Source of the DNA: an uncultured Eubacteriales bacterium
GTDB lineage: Bacteria; Bacillota; Clostridia; Oscillospirales; Acutalibacteraceae
Direction: 5' to 3'
Length of the DNA stretch: 64,000 nucleotides
NCBI GenBank assembly: GCA_934444695.1
Contig: CAKSDF010000001.1
Span: forward strand, 1-64,000
This document shows positions 56,350-64,000 of this stretch, in pieces. The translations under genes and the position numbers were made by a program. The notes under the pieces are model-generated. The model did not search any database. It was not told where the DNA came from and worked only from the letters and a program-made list of their open reading frames with translations. The stretch's first letter is position 1; each line of letters opens with the position of its first letter.

Positions 56350-56961
56350 TTATTTTTCAGCCAAGAAGCTTTTAAGCTCTTTAAGGCATTTGTCAAGGGC
56401 CTTGCCCCTATGGCTGACGGCGTCCTTTTGTTCGCCGGTCATTTTGCCGAAGCTTTTGCCCTCGTATAAAAAGACGGGATCATATCCGAATCCGCCTTCG
56501 CCCTCTTTTTCAAAGGCGATTTTGCCGGCTGTCTCTCCCCTGACCGTAAACTGCCGTCCGTCTGGGAAAACGCAGGCGATGGCCGAAACGAATTTCGCTC
56601 CTCTGTCGGATTCCTTTACCCCGTCAAGCTCTTTAAGGAGCTTTGAAATGCGCTCGTCGTCGGTGTCGGCGTATCTTGCAGAATATATGCCCGGGCGGCC
56701 GTCGAGAGCGTCGACGCACAGCCCCGAGTCGTCGGCAAAGGCGGCAAGCCCGCTCTGCTCGCAGGCGTATTTTGCCTTTATGAGGGCGTTTTGTTCGAAG
56801 GTTTGGCCGTTTTCGACCGCCCCTTCCATATCTATGGAAAGCTCTTTTGCCGATACGGCGCAAAAGTCACGGGTGCTGTCCGATTGCTCGGAAAGCCGTT
56901 TTAGCATTCGGGAAAATTCCTCAACCTTGTGGGAATTTCCGGTGGCGATAACAAATTTCAT
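56350..56961 (-). CDS. rdgB: XTP/dITP diphosphatase
   Basis: 203 residues. Ham1/RdgB: IATGNSHKVEE, FADDSGLCVDALDGRPGIYSARYA, GFGYDPVFLYEG and SHRGKALDK. Removes non-canonical purine nucleoside triphosphates. Start ATG 56961 after AAGGTGA; a 26-residue upstream extension overlaps the preceding gene and was dropped. Five bases separate it from DUF6062. Confidence 0.95.
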   Translation of the reverse strand: MKFVIATGNSHKVEEFSRMLKRLSEQSDSTRDFCAVSAKELSIDMEGAVENGQTFEQNALIKAKYACEQSGLAAFADDSGLCVDALDGRPGIYSARYADTDDERISKLLKELDGVKESDRGAKFVSAIACVFPDGRQFTVRGETAGKIAFEKEGEGGFGYDPVFLYEGKSFGKMTGEQKDAVSHRGKALDKCLKELKSFLAEK

Positions 56962-56966
56962 AAGCT

Positions 56967-57629
56967 TCACCTTTCCTCGGGGTCGAAGGAGGTCAAAAAG
57001 AGCACGCTGCGTTCCAGCGAATCTCTTGAATTTCCCCAATCGGCATCCTCGCCGTTGTTGCGGTAGTCAAACATATCGCAAAAGTGCTTAACATCCTTGT
57101 GAAGCTCCTCTATGGACGAAAGGGTCAGCTTTTTGGCCGCGTCCTTGAATTCTCCCTTAAATCTGCGGCCCATTTTCTTGTCGGCCGCGGCGGTCAGCTC
57201 GTAATAATGCTTTAAGCAGAGGGTTTCCTGCTGCTCAAAAAGCTTGCGGAAGTCCATATCGGCCTCGTATTTTTTTATGGTGTTGGAAATGAGGGAGGCC
57301 ATATTGCGATCCACCTCGTCGCATATAAAGCAGCTGTCCTTTTCGGCCGATTTAAGGGGAGATTTAATGCTCTTTTCCACCTCTTTAAGATGGCTTTCGA
57401 GCATTAAAGCCACCGAAAGCCGCCGCTGCTGCTTGAGGATCATTTTAAAGTGGCGAAAGCAAAATCCCTTTTGGTTGGTCACCTTTCTGACCTCCGGCTC
57501 CATCATTGCCGCGCCGGTTATGTAGTCGGCCATACGCTTTTCGAGCATATCTCTCATTCGGCAGACGGGGCAGCCCTCTTTAGGTTCAAAGACCTCCTCA
57601 ACGGGTATCGAGCAAATATCCGATCTCAT
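56967..57629 (-). CDS. DUF6062 family protein with paired CxxC/CxxH motifs
   Basis: 220 residues, soluble and mostly helical. Cysteine motifs are CPVC (about 20), CFRH (about 59), CFIC (about 102) and CLKH (about 140), a pattern of CxxC-CxxH twice that could bind two metal ions. No catalytic motif was recognised. Start ATG 57629 after GAGGTGA, rejecting 35 upstream codons. First gene of the rdgB-yhbY-mtaB operon, so a nucleic-acid-related role is possible but unsupported. Confidence 0.8.
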   Translation of the reverse strand: MRSDICSIPVEEVFEPKEGCPVCRMRDMLEKRMADYITGAAMMEPEVRKVTNQKGFCFRHFKMILKQQRRLSVALMLESHLKEVEKSIKSPLKSAEKDSCFICDEVDRNMASLISNTIKKYEADMDFRKLFEQQETLCLKHYYELTAAADKKMGRRFKGEFKDAAKKLTLSSIEELHKDVKHFCDMFDYRNNGEDADWGNSRDSLERSVLFLTSFDPEER

Positions 57630-57749
57630 AAAATCACCTCGTTTTGATGTGGGAATAAAAATGTATTTAATATAATTTTTGCTTTTAAGTCGGTCGGCGG
57701 CGGGCTGTTTGGCGATTAAAGTCCGCTGTCGCAACCGCTGCAGCGCTTA

Positions 57750-58751
57750 TTAAAGCTCCCCGTCGTAAAGGGTTGCGGCAAGCACCGCTTTTATGGTGTG
57801 CATACGGTTTTCGGCCTCGGTGAAAACCACCGAGCGGGGACTTTCAAACACCTCGTCGGTGACCTCCATTTCCTCACGGCCGAATTTTTCGCACATTTCC
57901 TTGCCGATGGTGGTTTTCTTGTCGTGATATGAGGGCAGGCAGTGCATAAACACGCCGTCCTCGGCCGCAAGGCTCATAATTTCCGAATTGACCTGATAGG
58001 GTGCGAGATCGTTGATTCTCTCCTGCCATACCTCCACCGGCTCGCCCATGGAAACCCATATGTCGGTGTAGATGACGTTGGCGCCTTTTGCCGCGATTTT
58101 TGGATTTGTCTCAAAGGTTATGCTGCCGCCGCTTTGAGCCGCAAGGGCCTTGCACTGCTCGATAAGATCTTTTTCGGGCATATATTTTTCGGGGCAGCAG
58201 CCGACGAAATCCAGTCCCATTTTGGCGCAGCCCACCATCAGGGAATTGCCCATATTGTATCTGGCGTCTCCCATATAAACGAATTTGATGCCCTTAAGAC
58301 GGCCGAAAATCTCCTTAACGGTCAGAAAATCGGCAAGTATCTGGGTGGGATGAAATTCGTTTGTAAGGCCGTTCCATACCGGCACCTTTGCGTAATCGGC
58401 CAGCTGTTCAACAATGGCCTGACCGTATCCTCTATATTCTATGCCGTCGAAAATTCCCGAAAGAACACGGGCGGTGTCGGCGATGCTTTCCTTTTTGCCG
58501 ATTTGGGAGCCGGTGGGATCGAGATAGGTGGTTCTCATACCGAGATCTCCCGCCGCCACCTCAAAGCTGCATCTCGTGCGGGTGCTGGTTTTTTCAAAAA
58601 TGAGGGCTATGTGCTTTCCCTTTAAAACGTCGTGGGCAATGCCCTCTTTCTTTTGCTTTTTAAGCCGCGCCGCAAGATCGATGAGATATCCGATCTCTTC
58701 GGACGAAAAATCCAGCAGCTTTAAAAAGTCTCTTCCCTTTAAATTGTACAT
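57750..58751 (-). CDS. argF: Ornithine carbamoyltransferase
   Basis: 333 residues. Carbamoyl-phosphate loop STRTR (56-60), the [11 protein letters not shown] motif, and the ornithine loop MHCLPSYHD. Forms citrulline from ornithine and carbamoyl phosphate, in arginine synthesis or, run backwards, in the arginine deiminase route; no neighbour decides between these. GAAAGGAAGG precedes the ATG. Confidence 0.95.
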   Translation of the reverse strand: MYNLKGRDFLKLLDFSSEEIGYLIDLAARLKKQKKEGIAHDVLKGKHIALIFEKTSTRTRCSFEVAAGDLGMRTTYLDPTGSQIGKKESIADTARVLSGIFDGIEYRGYGQAIVEQLADYAKVPVWNGLTNEFHPTQILADFLTVKEIFGRLKGIKFVYMGDARYNMGNSLMVGCAKMGLDFVGCCPEKYMPEKDLIEQCKALAAQSGGSITFETNPKIAAKGANVIYTDIWVSMGEPVEVWQERINDLAPYQVNSEIMSLAAEDGVFMHCLPSYHDKKTTIGKEMCEKFGREEMEVTDEVFESPRSVVFTEAENRMHTIKAVLAATLYDGEL

Positions 58752-58871
58752 AATATCCTTCCTTTCGGGAGATTGTTTAAGTTTTTGTTTGTATTTAAAA
58801 TCGGTTTTTGATGGTTGGTTTTTTGTTTAAAACAGGGCAGGTTTTGCGGCCGAAAAATATGCTTTAAAAAA

Positions 58872-58887
58872 TGTTTCACGTGAAACA
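58872..58887. promoter_or_regulatory. parS: parS site 18
   Basis: Perfect 16-mer upstream of argF, the rightmost copy seen. The rest of 58752-59092 is AT-rich and shows no further feature. Confidence 0.9.
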
Positions 58888-59092
58888 TCGATCGCTGAAC
58901 CCCGCATTTTTACTGGGTAAATCGACATTCGACCGTACACTTTTCGACCGTTTTTGCAAGTTCAAATCGGTGCTTTAACCGTCGGCTTTCGTCGGCTGAT
59001 TTTAATTATTATAATCGTTTTTTTGCCGTTTTTACCTGCCCGTCGGTCATCGCGGGTTTGAGACGGCATCAACCGGGCCTTTCCGGCAGGCT

Positions 59093-59854
59093 TTAAAACT
59101 GGGAATAATAATCCCCGTTGTCCTTTTTCTTTTTGGTCTCCCTGCGCCTTGTGGCTATGGCAAAGACCGCCACCCCGATTATGGCGATAACAACCACAAC
59201 AATGGCGATGGTCGAGTATCTTACCCGCGCATCGGCCTGCTCCTGGGTCTCGGTGTTGGAGATGGTCTTTGTTATATAGGCCGTGTCGAATATCGATTGG
59301 GCCTGCGCTTTATCCTGCTCGGTCATTTCGGGAGCGTAGTACATAATGGAATACTGCAGGCCGTTTTTGACGGTGGTCATAAATATGGTGTCGGTGGTTC
59401 TGCTGCCCGAAGAGGCAAGCTCAATGTATATGTAGTGGCCGTCCCCCTGGTCGACCTCGGTTTTGGAGGTTACCTCATAGCCGTTGCCGTTGAAGGAAGA
59501 TGCAAGGGTCTTGTAAACCTCTACAATCCTGTCGCTGTCGGAAGCTTTAAGCTCCCATATGTCGATGGTGACCTCGCTGCCGAAGATGGCCACGCTGCAG
59601 GTGCGCCCGCTTTGGTCCTTGGCATAATAAACCCCGCCGTCATCATTCTTAAAGGTGGTGAGCACATCGGGGTCTATGTTATATTCCGAAAGGGCAGGAT
59701 CGTCGGTCGAAAGGTCGGCCATTTCAAAGACCCTCATGCTTTCGGGAAAGGAAATTTTAAAGTAGCTTTCGGCATCTTCATACTGGGTCATCCCGCAGGA
59801 CGAAAGACAAAGCAGCATTACCGCCGCCGTCAGCAGACATAAAAATCGTTTCAT
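59093..59854 (-). CDS. Predicted lipoprotein with C-terminal membrane anchor
   Basis: 253 residues. A signal peptide with lipobox LCLSSCG puts the lipidated cysteine at residue 20, followed by an extracellular domain of about 170 residues and a C-terminal membrane helix (about 217-237) ending in a basic tail (RRRETKKKK). No enzyme motif was found. Both a lipid anchor and a transmembrane segment are unusual. AAAGGAGCT precedes the ATG. Confidence 0.75.
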   Translation of the reverse strand: MKRFLCLLTAAVMLLCLSSCGMTQYEDAESYFKISFPESMRVFEMADLSTDDPALSEYNIDPDVLTTFKNDDGGVYYAKDQSGRTCSVAIFGSEVTIDIWELKASDSDRIVEVYKTLASSFNGNGYEVTSKTEVDQGDGHYIYIELASSGSRTTDTIFMTTVKNGLQYSIMYYAPEMTEQDKAQAQSIFDTAYITKTISNTETQEQADARVRYSTIAIVVVVIAIIGVAVFAIATRRRETKKKKDNGDYYSQF

Positions 59855-59967
59855 TTTTTAAAGCTCCTTTTGAGTTTTTAAGGGTGTTTTTGATTTCGGA
59901 CGGAATGTGCAATGTGCAGAGGGCTTTTGTCAACGCTCAAGAAGGAAAGTCTTAACCAAGCCGCCGA

Positions 59968-60110
59968 CGCTGAGGCTGTCAGCGCAAGCTGACCGAAGAG
60001 CAGCCTGCCTGCAAAACCGCAGCCCATAAGAAATGGTCGGTCTTCCGCTTTTAGAAAGAATGACGAAAGGCTGTGCTCTTCTGTCTCGGCGGGGCCGAGA
60101 CGGCCTCAGC
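59968..60110 (+). repeat. Cloverleaf intergenic repeat, copy J
   Basis: Outer stem GCTGAGGC with GCCTCAGC; hairpin 1 GTCAGC-GCAA-GCTGAC (59977-59992); inner stem GAAGAGC with GCTCTTC, replacing GGAGGGAG/CTCCCTCC on both sides; hairpin 2 GTCTCGGC-GGG-GCCGAGAC (60083-60101). Flanks share GTCAATGCACA/TGTGCA-type sequence with the long repeats. Confidence 0.88.
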
Positions 60111-60204
60111 GGCCTTCCCGCACCGCAAATCTTCCGTCAATGCACACTTCTGAAAGTCGCAGCCGTGTAAAAATGCCGTTTAGGTATAAGAAACAGAAAA
60201 TCTC

Positions 60205-61620
60205 CTACCTCACCCGATCGTGCTTTGTATAATATTTTTGCTTTTGCTCATACATCCTCTGCTCGGCTGTGCGAAGAAGCTCATCTATGCTGCTGCACTC
60301 TTTCTCAAAGGCTGCTCCGACCGACACGCTGACGCCTTTTTGTTCCATCTGCTCCTTAAGACTGTCAAGCTTTTTGTCAAACTTGTCCTTTTCGATGGGA
60401 TAGGCCAGCACCACAAACTCGTCTCCGCCGACCCGGTAGCTTTGACCGGTAAATAGCCCATTTATGATGTCGGCCGCCGTGCAGATATACTTGTCGCCTT
60501 CGGTGTGGGATTTAAGGTCGTTTATGCTTTTAAGCCCGTTCATATCAACATAAACCGCACCGATATTTTCAAGACTTTGCCCCGAAAGGCGGTCGGTCGT
60601 TTCGATGTATTTGTTGCGGTTGAACGTTGAAGTGAGCATATCCTTATAGCTGAGCGCTTTAAGATGTTCCCGCTGGTTTGCAATTTCGTCGTTTTGAAGC
60701 TCGAGAACCTTGAGAATCCTTAAATTCCACAGGAAGTATACCAGCAGCGCAATAATTTCTACTCCGGCCGTGACAAGAAGCAAGATTTTCATATAGTTGA
60801 AATTTTGAAAGATAACATCGTCTTCAACAAAAAGCATCATTTGCCAGTTGTAAATACCGACAGGGGTATAGTACATATATATGGCCTTGCCGGTGGTTTT
60901 TGATTTAAAGGCAATAACGCCGGTTTTAAGGTCTTTTGTTTCCTGCTTGAGGTCTATATCTTCATATCCTCGAATTCTTTCCCGCTCATCGGTATCGTAG
61001 GCATTGCCAAGCTCACTGTGCCAGCTGTCCACAACATAATTGCCGTCGTAGCTGTCGACCACGCAGTAGTTTGAGCGCCCTTTGTACAGACGAGATACAA
61101 AAACCTCGCTGAGCTTGTCGGCGTCGATAACACCGATAAGCAGGGCCGATGAACCTTTTTGGTCGCTAAGGGGGATAAAATAGTAAAGTACCTGCCTGCC
61201 GGTAATAAAATCTGTCATACGGTGAGACATATGCTCTCCCATTGCAACAAGCTTTTCATAATCCTCGTTGTAGCCCCCGGTGTCTTGGTTGCCGTTTGTT
61301 ATGAAGGAACCGTTGGGATAAAGAACATCTATGCGGGAGAAAAATGTGGAGTTTTTAAGCGTGTCGATATGGAGATAAACCATCTGCTCGCTGTCAAGGT
61401 TTCCGTCGGTTGAAAGCAGGTCTCCGATGGTGTGAAGCTTCTCGGTCTCATCTTCAAATTTTGTGGTTATTTCATGATTAAAGGTGCTGATGTATTCCCC
61501 CATTCTGCTGAAACACCGTTCCTTTTCGTGGGCAATTATTCGTGTGTACAGAACCGCACATACAAGAATGGTGATACAGGTCATACATACTATGGGGAGC
61601 ATCTTTTTTGCTTTGTTCAT
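60205..61620 (-). CDS. Membrane diguanylate cyclase
   Basis: 471 residues. A first membrane helix (about 8-30), a periplasmic-facing Cache-like sensor (about 35-275), a second membrane helix (about 278-303), a short coiled coil, and a GGDEF domain with intact RVGGDEF. It should make cyclic di-GMP from GTP. No RxxD inhibitory site was seen five residues before GGDEF, and there is no EAL domain. Start ATG 61620 after CAGGTGA; a GTG nine bases upstream overlaps that site. Confidence 0.9.
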   Translation of the reverse strand: MNKAKKMLPIVCMTCITILVCAVLYTRIIAHEKERCFSRMGEYISTFNHEITTKFEDETEKLHTIGDLLSTDGNLDSEQMVYLHIDTLKNSTFFSRIDVLYPNGSFITNGNQDTGGYNEDYEKLVAMGEHMSHRMTDFITGRQVLYYFIPLSDQKGSSALLIGVIDADKLSEVFVSRLYKGRSNYCVVDSYDGNYVVDSWHSELGNAYDTDERERIRGYEDIDLKQETKDLKTGVIAFKSKTTGKAIYMYYTPVGIYNWQMMLFVEDDVIFQNFNYMKILLLVTAGVEIIALLVYFLWNLRILKVLELQNDEIANQREHLKALSYKDMLTSTFNRNKYIETTDRLSGQSLENIGAVYVDMNGLKSINDLKSHTEGDKYICTAADIINGLFTGQSYRVGGDEFVVLAYPIEKDKFDKKLDSLKEQMEQKGVSVSVGAAFEKECSSIDELLRTAEQRMYEQKQKYYTKHDRVR

Positions 61621-61763
61621 TATTTTCACCTGATATATTTTATTTCTTCAAAGGGGAATTTAATCGCCCCGCCTTGTGAGCGACCCGACAAAAATCTTAA
61701 TGGTAATTGTTCGGTTTTTGCAAGAATAAAAACTCGCGGCATAAATAAGGCCAAATTAATTTT

Positions 61764-61792
61764 ATTATACATTTAAGTCGTGAATTTTTCAA
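61764..61792 (-). promoter_or_regulatory. Sigma-A-type promoter for the diguanylate cyclase
   Basis: On minus: TTGAAA (61792-61787), 17-bp spacer, TATAAT (61769-61764). The leader is about 137 nt. No cyclic-di-GMP riboswitch core was recognised. Confidence 0.8.
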
Positions 61793-61950
61793 GGCTAAAA
61801 AGTCTTTAAATGAGGTCGGCCCAAATATTTATTCAAATGCAAGAAAAGACCGACGATTTTGAAAAAACGGCGGCAAAAAGGAGCAAAACGATGGGGCTGA
61901 TAAATAGAAACAACAGCCGAAAGGAACAAAACAATGCATGATACGCAAAC

Positions 61951-61974
61951 AACGGCCGAAGGGGATCGGCCGTT
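61951..61974 (-). terminator. Possible terminator after the PAP2-like membrane gene
   Basis: Perfect 9-bp stem AACGGCCGA / TCGGCCGTT. On minus it is followed only by GTTTGCG, so efficiency is doubtful. The surrounding 61793-62050 has no credible gene. Confidence 0.4.
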
Positions 61975-62050
61975 GCATTATAATTACCGTTGAAACTTTT
62001 TGCCAAAAGTGTTGTTAAAAGCACCCTTAAATGTGCCGTCTTAAGAAGAA

Positions 62051-62713
62051 TCATACCCCGATTATGCGAATGGAAAGCAGCATTGCCACAACCGGGATAA
62101 TGCTCCCGAGAACCAGCTGAACGGGGGTGTGACGCTTGATTTTAAGGGAAGCCCATACCACCGCGCCCAGCAGCGCATAAAGGGCAATGTAAGGCAGCCC
62201 CAGCACATAAATCATCATTGCAATGGGCCCCGATACCCCGCAGGCATGGCCGCTGGCCTTAACGCCGAACACAAAGGACGAAAGGGCAATGGAAACTCCC
62301 GAAAGCAGGTAGGTCATAAATATGAGCAGCTCGATTCTCCCGGCCCCGAAAAGCACCGACCCGAGAATGCCGGCGATATATCCCACCACCGAAAAGACAA
62401 TGGCAAGGTTTCTCTGGCCGTCTCTGCCCTTTTTGCGAAGGGCGGGAATGATGGCACAAACGGGGTAAGAAAGCAGCGGAAAAACGGTCAGCGCGCATAA
62501 TGCGTAAAGATAGTGTCCGAAGCCTAAATACGAATCGGGACGGGCAAACCATATAACCGTCAGCATAAAGGCGGCCATAAAGGGAGCAACGGTTATGACC
62601 CTAACGATTTTTGCGGCCACCGTTTCCTTGGTGATTTTTCCATCGGATTTTTTGTTTTCTTTTATTTTGTTATCGTTTCTTTCGGCAGTTTGAATGTTGA
62701 TTTTGTCTTGCAT
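62051..62713 (-). CDS. Polytopic membrane protein, PAP2-like
   Basis: 220 residues. A polar N-terminal tail (about 35 residues) is followed by about five membrane helices. KASGHACGVSGP and KRHTPVQLVLGS resemble the SGH and RxxxxxHxxxD motifs of PAP2 phosphatases, but the final Asp position is not conserved, so activity is uncertain. GGGAGG precedes the ATG. Divergent from the XRE regulator. Confidence 0.6.
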   Translation of the reverse strand: MQDKINIQTAERNDNKIKENKKSDGKITKETVAAKIVRVITVAPFMAAFMLTVIWFARPDSYLGFGHYLYALCALTVFPLLSYPVCAIIPALRKKGRDGQRNLAIVFSVVGYIAGILGSVLFGAGRIELLIFMTYLLSGVSIALSSFVFGVKASGHACGVSGPIAMMIYVLGLPYIALYALLGAVVWASLKIKRHTPVQLVLGSIIPVVAMLLSIRIIGV

Positions 62714-62898
62714 GTTTAAAACCTCCCAAAACGGATAATGGATTTTTTCAGTTTAATTTTCGCAAAAACTCAAAGGAGTTTTTGCCCGGCGGGAAGGAAA
62801 ATTTTTTGCTCCCGCCCTGTCTGTCATCATTCTATCTTTTGCCGCCCGATTTGTCACCCTATTGCCGCTTTGATTTCTCCTACGAAAGAGTTTTGCCC

Positions 62899-62926
62899 GG
62901 TAGAGTTTAAAAAAATTCCCTCTACC
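62899..62926. promoter_or_regulatory. Inverted repeat in the divergent promoter region
   Basis: GGTAGAG-N14-CTCTACC, about 40 bp upstream of the XRE promoter, with a further half-like GGTAGA just after. It is a candidate operator for the adjacent regulator. Confidence 0.35.
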
Positions 62927-62966
62927 CACGGTAGAAAACCGCATAAACACTGGGTTTTTAGGGGGG

Positions 62967-62995
62967 TTGATTTTTGCAGAGCAATGGTTTATAAT
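62967..62995 (+). promoter_or_regulatory. Sigma-A-type promoter immediately upstream of the XRE gene
   Basis: TTGATT at 62967-62972, 17-bp spacer, TATAAT at 62990-62995. The expected transcript start is close to 63002, the ATG itself. Confidence 0.7.
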
Positions 62996-63001
62996 AAAAG
63001 T

Positions 63002-63595
63002 ATGAATGAAGAAACTTTGAGAAAAAATATCTCGCAAAAAATCACTTTTTACAGAAAGGCGGCCGGCCTGACCCAGTTGGAACTTGCCGAAAAACTCAAT
63101 TATTCGGACAAATCGGTTTCAAAATGGGAGAGGGGAGACGGGCTGCCCGACATAACCGTGCTCAGCAATATGGCCGAGCTTTTCGGAATTTCGGTGGACG
63201 ATTTTATATCCTCGGCCGCTCCCAAAAAGCCCATAAAGCTGACCAAAAAACATACGCTCGTCCCTGCTCTTTCGGTGGGACTTGTTTGGCTTGTGGTGAC
63301 ATTTGTTTATTTCGTGCTGGCGGTGGCTGCTCCCGGCCTTTCGAGAAAATGGCTGGTCTTTATATACGGCTGCCCGGTCAGCTTTATAGTCACCACCGTT
63401 TTCAGCTGCCTTTGGTGGAAGACTCCCTACCGTATCGTCTCCATCAGCGGCATAATCTGGACCCTTGCCGCCTGCGTGGACATCACCCTTAAAATCCCCA
63501 ACATATACCTTATATATGCCGTGGCGGCGGTGCTTCAGATATTGGTCTTTCTCTGGTTCTGGCTTATGTCCGACCGCCGGAAAGCCGGGAAATAA
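63002..63595 (+). CDS. XRE-family regulator with membrane-spanning C-terminal half
   Basis: 197 residues. An N-terminal Cro/C1-type helix-turn-helix (ITFYRKAAGLTQLELAEKLNYSDKSVSKWERGDGLPDI) is followed by a basic linker and about four hydrophobic segments (about 82-105, 113-133, 143-160, 165-187). A DNA-binding domain tethered to the membrane is predicted. No ribosome site lies before ATG 63002; an in-frame ATG at 62984 is an alternative but has only a weak site and would enclose the -10 box. Confidence 0.82.
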   Translation: MNEETLRKNISQKITFYRKAAGLTQLELAEKLNYSDKSVSKWERGDGLPDITVLSNMAELFGISVDDFISSAAPKKPIKLTKKHTLVPALSVGLVWLVVTFVYFVLAVAAPGLSRKWLVFIYGCPVSFIVTTVFSCLWWKTPYRIVSISGIIWTLAACVDITLKIPNIYLIYAVAAVLQILVFLWFWLMSDRRKAGK

Positions 63596-63610
63596 TTTCT
63601 AAGGAGCCAT

Positions 63611-64000
63611 ATGAAAAGTATGAAAAAACTTTTTTGCGCCATACTTGCCCTTTGCTTGTCGTCGGCCCTTTTGCTGTCGGCTTTTGCCGAAACGGCGGTC
63701 ACGGCGGGGGGGATAACGGCCCATTTTTCCGATGTTTTCACGGTTTTCACAAAGGATAATATTGAGGATAAGGCCGATCGGGCAGCCGAGCTTTCGGAGG
63801 ATTTTTCCGAGCTTGAAGGCAAGCTTTCAAAGGACTATCTTTTCTACGCCGTCGCTCCCGATATGGGTTGGACGGCTTTTATGACCGCAGGCGAGACCGA
63901 CGTTTCAAAGGCCATTGTCGATCTGGCCGATTATTCCGATGGACAAACGGCCGAGCAGGCCCTTATCGGCGGCATAAAAGACCGGGCATCGGAGATTAAG
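63611..64000 (+). CDS. Start of a secreted protein of unknown function (runs off the window)
   Basis: 130 residues visible with no stop before the end. A clear signal peptide (MKSMKKLFCAILALCLSSAL, cleavage expected near AFA-ET at about residue 26) is followed by a soluble acidic domain beginning AVTAGGITAHFSDVF. No known domain recognised. AAGGAGCC precedes the ATG, 15 bases after the XRE gene, so the two may be co-transcribed. Confidence 0.8.
   Translation, partial: MKSMKKLFCAILALCLSSALLLSAFAETAVTAGGITAHFSDVFTVFTKDNIEDKADRAAELSEDFSELEGKLSKDYLFYAVAPDMGWTAFMTAGETDVSKAIVDLADYSDGQTAEQALIGGIKDRASEIK

Noticed and set aside
61621..61757. Possible cyclic-di-GMP riboswitch before the diguanylate cyclase
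   Set aside because: Only a small GGGG/CCCC hairpin is present; the conserved GEMM core is absent.
61833..62054. 73-residue minus-strand frame downstream of the PAP2-like gene
   Set aside because: No ribosome site; it overlaps the end of the real gene and consists of Phe/Leu-rich translation of A/T-rich intergenic DNA.

Overview
The window looks like part of a chromosome of an endospore-forming member of the Clostridia, most likely an Oscillospiraceae/Ruminococcaceae-type gut or rumen bacterium. The evidence is a C-terminal dockerin at the left edge, dipicolinate synthase genes (dpaA-dpaB), the Firmicutes replication order dnaA-dnaN-S4 gene-recF-remB-gyrB-gyrA, ribonuclease Y, and eighteen perfect copies of the Bacillus-type parS site. 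No phage, insertion sequence, CRISPR array, rRNA or tRNA was recognised.

Layout. 0-26.4 kb is mostly plus strand: a dockerin-protein tail, a flippase-like/glycosyltransferase fusion, alr, a GH2-like protein with lost catalytic motifs, trmL, a YitT-family membrane protein, a ComM/YifB ATPase, metA, a two-component system overlapping an HtrA protease, and a DeoR regulator followed by an E2-E3-E1(fused) 2-oxoacid dehydrogenase operon and an mtlD-like gene. 27.2-28.9 kb is a MATE transporter on minus. 29.4-40.2 kb is the replication-initiation and gyrase block. 40.3-45.5 kb (minus) is parA-parB-serS-glycosyltransferase-DUF5662. 44.5-46.5 kb holds eleven parS sites. 46.5-52.2 kb (plus) has two flavoproteins, an MmcQ/YjbR protein and dpaAB. 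52.7-62.7 kb (minus) carries rny, mtaB-yhbY-rdgB-DUF6062, argF, a lipoprotein, a diguanylate cyclase and a membrane protein. The right end has an XRE regulator and the start of a secreted protein.

How it fits together. The core is chromosome replication and segregation: DnaA, the sliding clamp, RecF, gyrase, ParA and ParB, with parS sites scattered from 0.4 to 58.9 kb and concentrated around parA. Metabolic and envelope genes surround this core.

Main unusual points. (1) DnaA domain IV has substitutions at residues that normally read the DnaA box, a one-residue deletion in the GGRDHTT loop, and no canonical TTATCCACA box was seen in either gap beside dnaA. (2) At least nine intergenic copies of a roughly 140-170 bp element fold on paper as a cloverleaf (outer stem, two short hairpins, inner stem), with paired compensatory changes between copies. 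(3) parS sites form sub-arrays with about 60-bp spacing. (4) Gene orientation converges on about 40.2 kb rather than diverging from dnaA.
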